A stretch of DNA of 64,000 bases from Thermoleptolyngbya sichuanensis A183. Its GTDB lineage: Bacteria; Cyanobacteriota; Cyanobacteriia; Elainellales; Elainellaceae. The notes beneath the pieces are model-generated. The model made no database searches. It saw nothing but the letters and a program-made list of their open reading frames with translations, and was not told where the DNA came from. The stretch covers positions 620,001 through 684,000 of the forward strand of contig NZ_CP053661.1 in assembly GCF_013177315.1 (NCBI RefSeq), written 5' to 3'. Positions 27,435 to 36,753 of this stretch are shown one piece after another. A program made the position numbers and the translations under genes. The number at the start of each line of letters is the position of its first letter. The stretch's first letter is position 1.

Positions 27435-28766
27435 ATGACTACTACACCGCTCGTTACCTTACAGCAACCGAAGGATATTTCCCTCAGCGAGATTGAGGCG
27501 GAGTTGAGTCAGATTTGGCGGATGCAGAGTGGCGCAAAGGGAATGCCAGCACCGACTCGTGCGGCGACCTTTAGCATCGTGGTATACGCGCCAGAGGAAT
27601 TTCAACAACTGCTGGCGATTCTGGGGTTCTACACTGAGGAGATTGACAGCTATTTTGGCCCAAGTACCAAAAAGGCAGTGCTGGCAGCCCAAAAAGCGCT
27701 GGGGCTGCGGATGACGGGGCGCTTTGACCCAGAAACGCTGGCGCGGCTGCGGGAAGAGGTGGCTAAGCTGCCACCGGAAAAGCGCGTGTTTCAAAATCGA
27801 GACGATCGTGGTTCAACGATCAGCGATGCGATCGCCGTTCAAAATCCCTGCCGCGTGGTCACCCTGGCTCCTACGCTGGGCGAAGATACGGGCGTGACGG
27901 CGCAGGTGTCGGCCTATTGCCCGATTCAAAAGGGCGGCAACGCAGCGTCGATTTGCGGCGAATATATCACGATGAAGGGCACCAAAGAGGCGCTGAACCG
28001 GGTGGGTGACTTGGTGGCAACGCTGATGATCCCCAGCCTGCCGAAGTTTGTCTGGTGGAAGGCAACGCCAAACCCAGAGCATGAGCTATTTCGCAAGCTG
28101 GCGGCGGCTTGCAACTGCTTGATTCTCGATTCGTCCTATTTCACCGACCCGGCCATGGAATTCCTGAAGATGCAGGAACTGATCGAGTCAGATACGTATA
28201 TTGCTGACCTCAACTGGCATCGGCTGTCGGTGTGGCAAGAGTTGGCTGCGGCTGCGTTTGACCCCCCAGAGCGGCGCGTTGCCTTGGCAGAGGTAGACAA
28301 AATCACCATCGACTACGAAAAAGGCAATCCGGCGCAGGCTTATATGTATCTGGGCTGGTTTGCGAGCCGTCTAGGCTGGAAGCCGGTGTCTATTACCGAA
28401 ACACCTGGCGACTATGACATTACAACGGTGATGTTCAAAGGGCCGAATGGGCAGGATATTCATGCCGAGCTAGCGGGTGTGCCGATTGCTGATGCGGGCG
28501 AGATTATCGGCGACCTGATTGGACTGCGCCTGAGTTCGAGCAACGCCAACGCCAACTGCTGTACGATTCTCTGCTCGGAAACGACGGGCTGTATGCGGAT
28601 GGAGGCTGGCGGCAGCGCTCAGAACTGCCGGACGGAGCAGGTGACGGCGATAAACGATCAGAAGGCGGAGTTTCTGGTGAGCCAGCAGCTTCAGCGCTGG
28701 GGACGCGACGTGCTGTACGAAGAAAGTCTGGCGATGACGACCAGCATTTTGCGGCTGAAGGCGTAG
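27435..28766 (+). CDS. opcA: Glucose-6-phosphate dehydrogenase assembly protein OpcA
   Basis: 443 aa. OpcA is an allosteric effector needed for oligomerisation and activity of cyanobacterial G6PDH. The start TTPLVTLQQPKDISLSEIEA is typical. Residues about 50-110 (LLAILGFYTEEIDSYFGPST to LGLRMTGRFDPETLARL) resemble a peptidoglycan-binding type 1 fold, as in other cyanobacterial OpcA proteins. The rest (about 135-440) is the OpcA domain, with Cys-containing blocks near CNCLILDSSYF and NANCCTILCSETTGC, which fits redox (thioredoxin) control; that link is established for the family, not shown here. Confidence 0.93.
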   Translation: MTTTPLVTLQQPKDISLSEIEAELSQIWRMQSGAKGMPAPTRAATFSIVVYAPEEFQQLLAILGFYTEEIDSYFGPSTKKAVLAAQKALGLRMTGRFDPETLARLREEVAKLPPEKRVFQNRDDRGSTISDAIAVQNPCRVVTLAPTLGEDTGVTAQVSAYCPIQKGGNAASICGEYITMKGTKEALNRVGDLVATLMIPSLPKFVWWKATPNPEHELFRKLAAACNCLILDSSYFTDPAMEFLKMQELIESDTYIADLNWHRLSVWQELAAAAFDPPERRVALAEVDKITIDYEKGNPAQAYMYLGWFASRLGWKPVSITETPGDYDITTVMFKGPNGQDIHAELAGVPIADAGEIIGDLIGLRLSSSNANANCCTILCSETTGCMRMEAGGSAQNCRTEQVTAINDQKAEFLVSQQLQRWGRDVLYEESLAMTTSILRLKA

Positions 28767-28822
28767 ATCTAGATCAGTTGGCTGGATTTGTCTTTTAGCG
28801 CGGTTCGCCTTGGCGGTTTGCC

Positions 28823-30970
28823 TTACAGATCAGCGGCGATCGCCTCTTCTAGGGGGGGAGCTGGGGGCGCAACTGGAGGGGCGATCGCCCGTGCCGCATT
28901 CACCAGCGTCAGCAGCGGCCCGCTTTGCTCTTGCCCGCTCGTAGACAGGTCGCTGTGGCAGAGGAATACGCGCTCGTCGGCGCGATAGAGCAAATCCCGA
29001 ATTTGGCGCTCCAGCCGGTTCTGGTCTGCCGTTAGCGCATCGGCCGCCGTCCACCGCTGCCCCGACCAATCGCTGAGAAACAGCGGCGCTGCGAACAGCC
29101 CGCCGCCCCCCGTCAGCCAGAGCGGAGAACCCGCATCCAGCCAAAACTGCCAGCGGTGGGCAGAGCGATTGGCCCGGTACTGGAAGATGGTGGCCAGCAT
29201 CACCGCCGGACGGGTGATCAGCGGACGCACGGGATAGGGATCGGCAGTAATCGTGCCGCCGCGCAATAGCTCGATAAAGTCCTGCACGCTTTCCGATAGC
29301 GGTGCGGCGTTTCGTAGCGCATCCATTTGTCGCAGGCGAGACTCCACCTCCCAAAAGTGCTGTGCCGTTTCCATGAGTTCACGCAGCGCCGCCAGCCGAT
29401 CGTAGGGCAAGGTGCTGCCGCCATAGAGAAACTGCTGAATGGCGCGGTCGAGCAGCGTGGCAGGGCTGGGAATCAACCGCTGCTGCTGCTGCGCTTGCTG
29501 CGTCTCAATCCACAGGCGAATCGATTCATAGGCCTGGGTGGCCCGATAGCCCAGCCGATCCCACCGAGGGAAAGCCGTCGCAGGCAACAGATGCGGGCGA
29601 TCGGGGTCGGGCACAAAGCAGTGATCGACAATCAGCCCAGCGCGAACCGGATCGATTGCGGGCGCGGGTTCGGGAGTGGCAGGAGGTTGGAGGTTGGAGG
29701 CTGGAGATTGAATTGGGGACTGGCTGAGGACAATCAGGAGTTCGGCGATCGCCTCTCGGTTGATCAGTCGCCCCAGCCCCGGATAGACCAGCGCCAACAG
29801 GGTCAGCAGGGCGCGAATCATGGGCGAGGCGGCGAGGGGCTGCTGATCGTTCAGCGCTTCTACGGCAATGCCCCGGCGGTTGAGGATTTCGCGCAGGGTG
29901 TAGCGGGCGATCGCATCCAGCCCCGGCCCGATAATCGCCACCTCATCAGGACGCACCCGCCCGCTGTGGATTGCCTGGGCCACCTGCTCTGCCGTTTCTC
30001 GCAGCAGTTGTGCCCGCGAGATGGTTTGGATGGATTGCATCGTGTCTGGCAGGTCTGGCAGCAGCACGGGTTCCCGCACCCAGCCCGCCAGCGCATCGGC
30101 CCAGTCGGTGCCCAGGGTTCCGGCAGGCGGGTCGAGGGGGTCTATGCTGCAACGTTCTGCCAGGGTTGCCAGCCGCGCCGGGTCGGCTCCCAACCCCCAG
30201 CGCACGGATCCCTGGGGGTTGTAGGTGAAAAATCCGGGCAGCCCCATGTCCAGGAGATGGGAAAACAGCGTGTAGGCGATCGCCGGATATTCGTCCACGT
30301 CATCCGCCAGCAGCGCACTGAAGCGATCGCCCAGTCGAGCCTGGTAGGTGGCATCGGGCAGCAGATAGCGGGCGTATAGATCCGTGGCAACGCCGTAGGT
30401 CAGCAGCCCCCGCTCCAGGCACCAGTCCCGCCACTGGGCGATCGCCCCACCGATGTGCAGCCACAAATCGGGCTGTGTTTCCGGCGGGGCCAGCCCTTGC
30501 TGGAGCAGCGGCGCAATGTCTTCTGGGGGAACCTCTGCCAGCGCCGCCAGTTGCAGCAGATCCAGCATCCGCCGCACCAAAAAATAATCCGCCACACCCG
30601 GCAGCGTCAGTGTGCCTTCGTCTAGCCCAGGCTGCCAGAGGCGCGTGGCCAGGGCTTGCTCGGTTTCGGGGCGCAGTCGCAGCGGAAACTGAGTGCCCAC
30701 TATGCCCCGTTCTACCAGCAGCGGATAAAACAGCACCACCTCGCTGAGGAAAAATCCGGCCGGCGTGGCGGTTTCCACGGGATATTGCGCCTGCTGCGCC
30801 GCCAGCCGATCGGAGAGGTTGAGACGATTGTCGCCGATGGCGGCAAAGGCGATCGCCGGGGCCTTTGCCGAAGCGTTTTCCAGCGAACTCACCCATTCGC
30901 CAAAATGCTGCACCAATCGCTCTGTTTTGCCACTGCGAGACGGGCCCGTGATCCAGATCGACGGCTGCAT
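28823..30970 (-). CDS. AddB/RecB-like UvrD-type ATPase family protein (putative recombination protein)
   Basis: 715 aa. A P-loop GPSRSGKT is at residues about 8-15. The remainder resembles the superfamily-I helicase fold of AddB/RecC-type subunits: LLADDVDEYPAIAYTLFSH near 222 in the position of the Walker B motif, and DEVAIIGPGLDAIARYTLREIL with a PMIRALLTLLALVYPG segment near 340-400 in the second half. I see no C-terminal four-Cys iron-sulphur cluster of true AddB and no RecB nuclease motif. It probably has a role in DNA repair or recombination, by family resemblance. A stretch near 410-435 rich in Pro/Ser/Gln looks like a linker. It stands alone, convergent with opcA. Confidence 0.55.
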   Translation of the reverse strand: MQPSIWITGPSRSGKTERLVQHFGEWVSSLENASAKAPAIAFAAIGDNRLNLSDRLAAQQAQYPVETATPAGFFLSEVVLFYPLLVERGIVGTQFPLRLRPETEQALATRLWQPGLDEGTLTLPGVADYFLVRRMLDLLQLAALAEVPPEDIAPLLQQGLAPPETQPDLWLHIGGAIAQWRDWCLERGLLTYGVATDLYARYLLPDATYQARLGDRFSALLADDVDEYPAIAYTLFSHLLDMGLPGFFTYNPQGSVRWGLGADPARLATLAERCSIDPLDPPAGTLGTDWADALAGWVREPVLLPDLPDTMQSIQTISRAQLLRETAEQVAQAIHSGRVRPDEVAIIGPGLDAIARYTLREILNRRGIAVEALNDQQPLAASPMIRALLTLLALVYPGLGRLINREAIAELLIVLSQSPIQSPASNLQPPATPEPAPAIDPVRAGLIVDHCFVPDPDRPHLLPATAFPRWDRLGYRATQAYESIRLWIETQQAQQQQRLIPSPATLLDRAIQQFLYGGSTLPYDRLAALRELMETAQHFWEVESRLRQMDALRNAAPLSESVQDFIELLRGGTITADPYPVRPLITRPAVMLATIFQYRANRSAHRWQFWLDAGSPLWLTGGGGLFAAPLFLSDWSGQRWTAADALTADQNRLERQIRDLLYRADERVFLCHSDLSTSGQEQSGPLLTLVNAARAIAPPVAPPAPPLEEAIAADL

Positions 30971-31168
30971 TGGAACGCCCCTCCTCGTGAAAAAATTAGA
31001 ATTTGCTACGATACTATACTTCTGGCTCTATACTTCTGGCTTTGAATGTTGTGGCTCTGATGGCTCTTGTGGATCTGATTGTGAACCAGCTTGTGGCTGA
31101 TTGCTGAAATAGGGCAGACTTACGACTCGACGCATTCTATCCCGCTTCGCAGCGCCCATCTCCACCCC

Positions 31169-31200
31169 CGCTGTGAAGATTAATCGCTGTGAAGATTAAT
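31169..31200 (+). repeat. Tandem 16-mer upstream of pcxA
   Basis: CGCTGTGAAGATTAAT occurs twice in direct succession (31169-31184 and 31185-31200), 28 bases before the pcxA start. It could be a regulatory repeat or a replication slip. Confidence 0.6.
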
Positions 31201-31228
31201 CTGTGTGCATAGGCAATGACAATCCCAA

Positions 31229-32560
31229 ATGACAAACCCAATTGTTTCTGGTGTCCAGGCGTATCTTCGCTTTAGTCGGCGATGGCTGATGGGCACCCCA
31301 GAGCGTGCCCTAGATGATGCTTACGAAGCAGCGCTCCGCATCAAGGCGCTGGAAGATACCTACTTTGGGGGCGATCGCATCTCGTTTCAGCAGGGCAACT
31401 ATAGCAGCAGCGCCCGCGCCTATTTTCAGACCGAATTGCGGAAGTATCTCAATATTGCCAAGCTGCGGCTGGCCGAGTTTCGCACCAGTAGCTCGATTTT
31501 GCAGAGCGATCGCCCCCCCACCGAAGTCCACATCGACGGGCAACCGCCAGATGCCTACGAAATCGACATTCTAGACCGCAGTTCGCTGATTCCTAAAAAG
31601 CTGGCTTTTGTAGACAGCATGATAGCTCGCTACGCCGATGGCATTATGCCCGTATCTTCCCTGGCAGCTCGCCCAGAGGTCGATCCGGAGCGCGGCAGAA
31701 TGCAGCCCTTTGACTCTGGTGCAAGGCGATCGCCCAAGCGCCCAGCCGATCTCGAATCTATTGCCGACAAAACAGGCGTGCTGCCCCGCTCTATCCTCCG
31801 CACAGCCGACCGTATCAAGCGCGAGCTAGACCCCAACGCCGAACAGGAGGTGATAGAGGATTTCTACATCTCCAGACGGCGCACGTTTATCGCGGTGCGG
31901 CTGGTGCTGCTGCTGATGATTCTGCCGCTGCTGACCCAGCAGGTGACGAAAAATTTCCTGATCAGCCCCATAGTGGATCACTACCGCACGCCCGAAACCA
32001 CAGGTGCATTCCTCAATGTAGACATTGAAGACGAAGCCTTTGACGAACTGCGGCGCTTTGAAGAACGGCTGCGGTTTTCCAGTTTAGTTGGTGCGACACC
32101 ACCCCTAACCGAACCCGAAATCAACACCCGGCTCCAGGAAAAAGCTCGAGAACTCCAGCTTGAGGCTATGGCCAAAAGCAACAACGCCGTCAAAAACGTA
32201 TTTGCAGATATCTTCTCAGCGCTGGTTTTTGGTGCAGTCTTGCTGAGCAGCCGTCGTGAAATTGAGGTGCTGAAGTCCTTTATGGATGAAATCGTCTATG
32301 GGCTGAGCGACAGCGCCAAAGCGTTTATTATTATATTGCTGACGGATATTTTCGTAGGGTTCCACTCGCCCCACGGGTGGGAGGTTTTGCTAGAGGGCGT
32401 TTCCCGGCATTTTGGCATTCCCGAAAGCCGCGACTTTATCTTCCTCTTCATTGCGACCTTCCCTGTCATCCTCGACACCATTTTCAAATACTGGATTTTC
32501 CGCTATCTCAATCGCATCTCGCCCTCTGCCGTGGCCACCTACCGCAACATGAACGAGTAA
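31229..32560 (+). CDS. pcxA: Proton extrusion protein PcxA (CemA family)
   Basis: A 443-residue cytoplasmic-membrane protein for light-induced, sodium-dependent proton extrusion, homologous to chloroplast CemA. A soluble N-terminal part (about 1-210) contains the conserved opening YLRFSRRWLMGTPERALDDA. Membrane helices follow at about 214-236, 330-350, 370-388 and 405-430. The C-terminal signature (SFMDEIVYGLSDSAKAF, FVGFHSPHGWE, FPVILDTIFKYWIFRYLNR) is intact. Length is typical for the cyanobacterial form. The gene is monocistronic as far as can be seen. Confidence 0.93.
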   Translation: MTNPIVSGVQAYLRFSRRWLMGTPERALDDAYEAALRIKALEDTYFGGDRISFQQGNYSSSARAYFQTELRKYLNIAKLRLAEFRTSSSILQSDRPPTEVHIDGQPPDAYEIDILDRSSLIPKKLAFVDSMIARYADGIMPVSSLAARPEVDPERGRMQPFDSGARRSPKRPADLESIADKTGVLPRSILRTADRIKRELDPNAEQEVIEDFYISRRRTFIAVRLVLLLMILPLLTQQVTKNFLISPIVDHYRTPETTGAFLNVDIEDEAFDELRRFEERLRFSSLVGATPPLTEPEINTRLQEKARELQLEAMAKSNNAVKNVFADIFSALVFGAVLLSSRREIEVLKSFMDEIVYGLSDSAKAFIIILLTDIFVGFHSPHGWEVLLEGVSRHFGIPESRDFIFLFIATFPVILDTIFKYWIFRYLNRISPSAVATYRNMNE

Positions 32561-32736
32561 TTTGAACGAGTAACTTTTCGAGTAACTTTCAAGGGTGAAT
32601 GGCTGGACACTCGTGCAGGAAAAATTCGCTGCGGCAATCCTCGCGACCCTCCTACTCCCGTACTTTGCCGGATGGCAGAACTCTGGCGATAAACCAAGAA
32701 TTGTAGTACGTACTGGTGTTGCCCTCTTTTACCGCC

Positions 32737-33393
32737 ATGCAATCCCTCAATCCAGCGTCCCCATCCGGCTTGCCCAATCTGCCCTCCTCCACGTTGCCGA
32801 CAGTTGAAATCCTGGAACTCCGGACGGACTATCGTTCTTGCCACATTGTTCTACCCGACTCGAACGAACGCACAGCGGCGATCGCCCTCGCTGGAGAATA
32901 CTACAGCTTCTTTCGCGTTGAAAAGTCCGAAGCCCGCGCTCAATCAATCTGCGCCAAACTGATGCAACGAGGACACCGACCCGTTATCACACGAGTCCCC
33001 AAAGGATTTGTCGTGTGGACGCTGGAACCCAACGCCCAGCTTGCGACCCAAGCCACTTCAGCCAGATTGTCCGACACCAGTTCGTCTCTAAATTCCTCAA
33101 CTGGCGCTCCTTCAGAAAAGGCTGCAACAGATGCACCCGTTGCGCCGTACCGAATTTTGGTTTCTCCCGATCAGTACAAGTTCTGCAACATTCGCGTCCC
33201 CGATCTGGACAAGCGGCTGATGGCCATTTGTGTAGATGGGTTGTTTTACAGCCTGTTCAAAACCCTTGAAGACGTGCAGCAGGCGGTTCAGATCGTGAAA
33301 AAGCTTAACTATCGCGGCAACGAAACGATTATTACCAAAAACGCCAAGGGCTATAGCCTGTGGGTGCTGGAACCCGATGCCCGCATGGATTGA
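32737..33393 (+). CDS. Unknown protein with two tandem copies of one domain
   Basis: 218 aa. Residues about 24-100 and 140-216 are two copies of the same domain. Aligned blocks are CHIVLPDSNERTAAIALAGE / CNIRVPDLDKRLMAICVDG, then YYSFFRV / FYSLFKT, an Ala/Gln helix, and GFVVWTLEPNA / GYSLWVLEPDA. The linker between is Ser/Thr/Ala-rich. I do not recognise a function; there is no signal peptide or membrane helix. The start at 32737 (MQSLNPASP) is chosen over 32716 without strong evidence. It lies between pcxA and the convergent apcF. Confidence 0.65.
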   Translation: MQSLNPASPSGLPNLPSSTLPTVEILELRTDYRSCHIVLPDSNERTAAIALAGEYYSFFRVEKSEARAQSICAKLMQRGHRPVITRVPKGFVVWTLEPNAQLATQATSARLSDTSSSLNSSTGAPSEKAATDAPVAPYRILVSPDQYKFCNIRVPDLDKRLMAICVDGLFYSLFKTLEDVQQAVQIVKKLNYRGNETIITKNAKGYSLWVLEPDARMD

Positions 33394-33731
33394 TCGCCAT
33401 GAACCCGTTGCCAGTTCTGTGAGTTCTGTGAGTGCTTGTTTTTGTGGGCATTTGGGGGAACAGGGCGTTTTTGTGACCAGTAGGGGCGATCGCCCGCTCT
33501 CAAACAAATTGTCCTCTCTCGGGCAAACGGCAAAACAGCAGCAAAAAGCGGGATGAAGCAACGCCTTACCCCGCTCAATGGTCAATAACAACTTTTAGTC
33601 GATAGCTTTGATCAACCACTCCGAATCAATCACTCTATCCACACGCTCTATTGACTGACAGAACCCAAAAACCTGTGGATAACGCTTCAAAGCAGATAAA
33701 GTCCCAAAAACAAAACACTTAGAGGTTGGTT
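33394..33731. other. Convergent gap, no feature recognised
   Basis: Between the two-domain unknown and the leftward apcF. It contains one HIP1 site and short direct repeats (AGTTCTGTG twice; GAGGTTGGTTTTA / GAGGCTGGTTTC near the apcF end). No gene or convincing terminator is seen. Confidence 0.5.
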
Positions 33732-34241
33732 TTAGAGGCTGGTTTCGCTCAGTTCGCGAATCATGTAATCAAAGGGCTGATCTAGGAAACCTGTGTCGGT
33801 AATGCCGGCCTCAGCAACCTGCGCTGCCACCATTTCCTTGAGAATCTGAATTCCGCGCACCGTCGGCCCAATCGGCACACCCAGGGAGTTATAGGTTTCC
33901 CGAAGTCCTTCTAGCACTCGCTCATCCAGCAGGTTTGTATTGCCGGCCACCAGCGCATAGCTAGCATAGCGAAGATAGTAGTCCATGTCGCGCAGGCAAG
34001 CCGCATAGCGCCGCGTCGTATAAGCATTGCCGCCGGGGCGAATCAGTTCAGGCACCTCTTCAAACAAGCGCGACCCAGCCTGCCTGACGATACCCGCAGC
34101 ATTTGAATTAATCACAGCCGCCGCTTGCACTCGGGAAACCCCGGTGCTGAAGTAGGACTTCAGCGTGTCTAGCGCATCGCGATCGAGGTAGCGGCCTTTC
34201 AGATCGTAGTTTTCAATCAGGCTTGTGACAGCGTCCCGCAT
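33732..34241 (-). CDS. apcF: Allophycocyanin beta-18 core subunit
   Basis: A 169-residue phycobiliprotein that replaces one ApcB in the terminal-emitter trimer of the phycobilisome core, next to ApcE. MRDAVTSLIENYDLKGRYLD is the beta-type N-terminus. [23 protein letters not shown] (residues about 70-92) carries the bilin-binding Cys near 82 and the Asn that is methylated in beta subunits. The C-terminus is longer than in ApcB (169 versus 161), typical of ApcF. The frame is open 23 codons upstream, but the conserved start is at 34241. It stands alone, far from apcABC, as is usual. Confidence 0.93.
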   Translation of the reverse strand: MRDAVTSLIENYDLKGRYLDRDALDTLKSYFSTGVSRVQAAAVINSNAAGIVRQAGSRLFEEVPELIRPGGNAYTTRRYAACLRDMDYYLRYASYALVAGNTNLLDERVLEGLRETYNSLGVPIGPTVRGIQILKEMVAAQVAEAGITDTGFLDQPFDYMIRELSETSL

Positions 34242-35035
34242 GAAACAAAATCTCCCAACACGACCAAAATCCAGGTTTTTGCCAACACAGAGTGCAACGC
34301 TTTGAAACAAGCCAAAGCTGCAACACAGTCCTGATTTAGGAGCCTGAAATGAGCGCTAAAACAGCACTCGAGATACCCCTGCTCAGGCTGAAACGTGCTT
34401 TGACTATGGCGTTTCAAAACGTGCTTATTAAATTGCTTATGGTAAAGTCTATCACGCAAGATTGGGCCCTACTTCGCCCCACTGCTCTGGATAGTCTGGG
34501 TTTGCGATTAAGTTTTGTATCGCTATTTTGTATCACCCTTCGGATCATCCGCTGTCTCAAGCTTCGGGTCTAAGAAGACTGCTATTCAGGACTTTATCGC
34601 AGTGGCAATCTGTTCCAATCCGTTCCAATCTGTTCCAAATCGTACAAAGCTGATTTCCAGGGTTAAGCCCCGCTTTTGTTGCCTATTATACAAAAACCGC
34701 CTACGCCTCTCCTTAGGATGATTCAGGTGTAATCAAGGCCTGGACTCTAACACCTCTGACTGCTGATAAACTCCTGCTGTTGATCAGCATTAGAGATGTA
34801 TAACTCCATTTATTGAAGACTGCATTAAGACTGCATTTTGTATGACGCTGCTCTAAGTGTTGAATGTAGTCTAGGCGGCACTTCTAGCTGAACTGGCTAG
34901 AGGATAGAGACCTCTGAGGGATGCTTCCCCCTTATGCCCAGGCAAGCAGGTGTCAGGCGCTTGGCGATCGCACACCAGTCTCACTGCTAAACAACATCCG
35001 AGTCAAGATGGCTCAAATCACTGAAGGAGTAGTTC
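34242..35035. other. Divergent promoter region of apcF and glnA
   Basis: A 794 bp region without a supported gene. It must hold the promoters of both genes. A strict NtcA site (GTA-N8-TAC) expected in front of glnA was looked for and not found in the expected region; degenerate GTA-containing sites exist (e.g. near 34796 and 34840) but are not convincing. Confidence 0.5.
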
Positions 35036-36454
35036 ATGACGACCCCGCAAGAAGTCTTAAGCCTAATCAAAGACCAGGGCATTAAGCTGATTGACCTCAA
35101 GTTTATCGACCTGCCCGGCATCTGGCAGCACTTGACCGTATACGAGAACCAGATCGACGAAAGCAGCTTTACCGATGGGGTCGCCTTCGACGGTTCCAGC
35201 ATCCGGGGTTGGAAGGCGATCAACGAGTCGGATATGAGCATGGTGCTCGATCCCAACACCGCATGGATCGACCCCTTCATGGCAGAGCCAACGCTGAGCG
35301 TCATTTGCAGCATCAAGGAGCCTCGCACAGGCGAACCCTATTCTCGTTGCCCCCGCGTCATTGCTCAGAAAGCGATTGACTATCTGGCTTCCACGGGCAT
35401 TGGCGACACTGCCTTCTTTGGCCCAGAGGCAGAGTTCTTTATTTTCGATGATGTGCGCTTTGACCAGAACCAGCACGAAGGCTACTACTACGTAGACTCG
35501 ATCGAAGGCCGCTGGAACTCGGGCCGCAAAGAGGAGGGCGGCAACCTGGGCTACAAGCCCCGCTACAAGGAAGGCTACTTCCCCGTTGCGCCCACCGACA
35601 CTTCGCAGGATATGCGGAGCGAAATGCTGCTGACGATGGCCAAGTGCGGCGTGCCCATCGAAAAGCATCACCACGAAGTGGCGACAGGCGGACAGTGCGA
35701 ACTGGGCATTCGCTTTGACACCTTGGTTCAGTCGGCCGACAACCTGATGATTTACAAGTACGTCATCAAGAACGTCGCTCGGAAGTATGGCAAGACCGTC
35801 ACCTTCATGCCCAAGCCCGTGTTTAACGACAATGGCTCTGGGATGCACACCCACCAGTCCATCTGGAAAGACGGGCAACCCCTGTTTGCAGGCGACGGCT
35901 ATGCGGGGCTGAGCCAGATGGCGCTGTGGTATATCGGCGGCATTCTGAAGCACGCTCCAGCGCTGCTAGCCTTCACCAACCCGACGACGAACTCCTACAA
36001 GCGTCTGGTGCCCGGTTTCGAGGCTCCGGTGAACCTGGCCTACTCCCAGGGCAACCGTTCCGCGTCGGTGCGGATTCCGCTGTCTGGTTCCAATCCGAAG
36101 GCAAAGCGTTTAGAGTTCCGCTGCCCCGACGCGACCTCTAACCCCTACCTTGCCTTTGCGGCGATGCTCTGCGCGGGCATCGACGGCATCAAGAACCAGA
36201 TTGATCCGGGTGAGCCGCTGGATGTGGACATCTACGACCTCAGCCCGGAAGAACTGGCGAAGATTCCTTCGACCCCTGGCTCGCTGGAAGATGCGCTGGA
36301 GTGCTTAGAGAAAGATCACGAGTTCCTGACGGCGGGTGGTGTCTTCACCGAAGACCTGATTAACACCTGGATTCAGTACAAGCTGGACAACGAGGTGAAC
36401 CCGATGCGTCTGCGTCCGCACCCCTACGAGTTCTCGCTCTACTACGATTGCTAG
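35036..36454 (+). CDS. glnA: Glutamine synthetase, type I
   Basis: 472 aa, the full length of dodecameric GSI. It joins ammonium to glutamate, the main nitrogen-assimilation step. The N-terminal beta-grasp domain (about 15-100, [11 protein letters not shown] and [12 protein letters not shown]) precedes the catalytic domain, which has [11 protein letters not shown] (about 129), [15 protein letters not shown] (about 210), [15 protein letters not shown] (about 265) and [19 protein letters not shown] (about 340). AAGGAG lies about eleven bases before the start. In cyanobacteria GSI is controlled by NtcA and by small inactivating proteins, none of which is in this window. Confidence 0.96.
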   Translation: MTTPQEVLSLIKDQGIKLIDLKFIDLPGIWQHLTVYENQIDESSFTDGVAFDGSSIRGWKAINESDMSMVLDPNTAWIDPFMAEPTLSVICSIKEPRTGEPYSRCPRVIAQKAIDYLASTGIGDTAFFGPEAEFFIFDDVRFDQNQHEGYYYVDSIEGRWNSGRKEEGGNLGYKPRYKEGYFPVAPTDTSQDMRSEMLLTMAKCGVPIEKHHHEVATGGQCELGIRFDTLVQSADNLMIYKYVIKNVARKYGKTVTFMPKPVFNDNGSGMHTHQSIWKDGQPLFAGDGYAGLSQMALWYIGGILKHAPALLAFTNPTTNSYKRLVPGFEAPVNLAYSQGNRSASVRIPLSGSNPKAKRLEFRCPDATSNPYLAFAAMLCAGIDGIKNQIDPGEPLDVDIYDLSPEELAKIPSTPGSLEDALECLEKDHEFLTAGGVFTEDLINTWIQYKLDNEVNPMRLRPHPYEFSLYYDC

Positions 36455-36551
36455 GGTGGAGCTTTAGGCAACAGGAGCCGTGCTTAAAAGCAGCTTACGG
36501 TTTGGGTTGGCTGCATTCTGGTTGCTCTTGATGTTTTGAGCCGATGAGTCC

Positions 36552-36641
36552 AAGACTTACACACTTACGATAAGCTCTCTGGGTTTTGAATAATTTCTCG
36601 CGGGCTGCGTCCGCGAGAAATTATTTAAATGCGTAAATCCT
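36552..36641. repeat. Family 2 repeat (AGGACTTACGCA ends), copy C, diverged
   Basis: 90 bp with ends AAGACTTACACA and TGCGTAAATCCT, and a perfect TTTCTCGCGG/CCGCGAGAAA inner stem. It is more diverged than copies A and B, so probably older. It lies 98 bases after glnA. Confidence 0.7.
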
Positions 36642-36653
36642 AAAGTCAATAAG

Positions 36654-36690
36654 GCGCTGCGTAACCATCGGGGTTATGCAGCGCTTCTAT
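36654..36690 (+). terminator. Hairpin terminator, probably of the glnA transcript
   Basis: GCGCTGCGTAACC pairs with GGTTATGCAGCGC (one mismatch in 13) around ATCGG and is followed by the T-rich TTCTATTTCTT. It lies 200 bases after the glnA stop, beyond a repeat element that may have been inserted between gene and terminator. Confidence 0.55.
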
Positions 36691-36753
36691 TTCTTCTGCC
36701 CTTCAGATTTTTTGCCTTGATTTTTTGCCCTTTGGAGACTTCATCCCTCACTT

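Noticed and set aside
29327-30379. A 350-codon open frame on the plus strand opposite the AddB-like gene
   Set aside because: Composition is rich in Gly/Arg/Gln without any family pattern, and it is antisense to a well-supported coding frame. High GC content makes long antisense frames common here.
34700-35035. NtcA binding site (GTA-N8-TAC) upstream of glnA
   Set aside because: No strict match was found by eye; only isolated GTA triplets with no TAC eight bases on. A degenerate site cannot be excluded.
35063-35953. A 296-codon open frame antisense to glnA
   Set aside because: It mirrors the strongly conserved glutamine synthetase frame; no protein family recognised.
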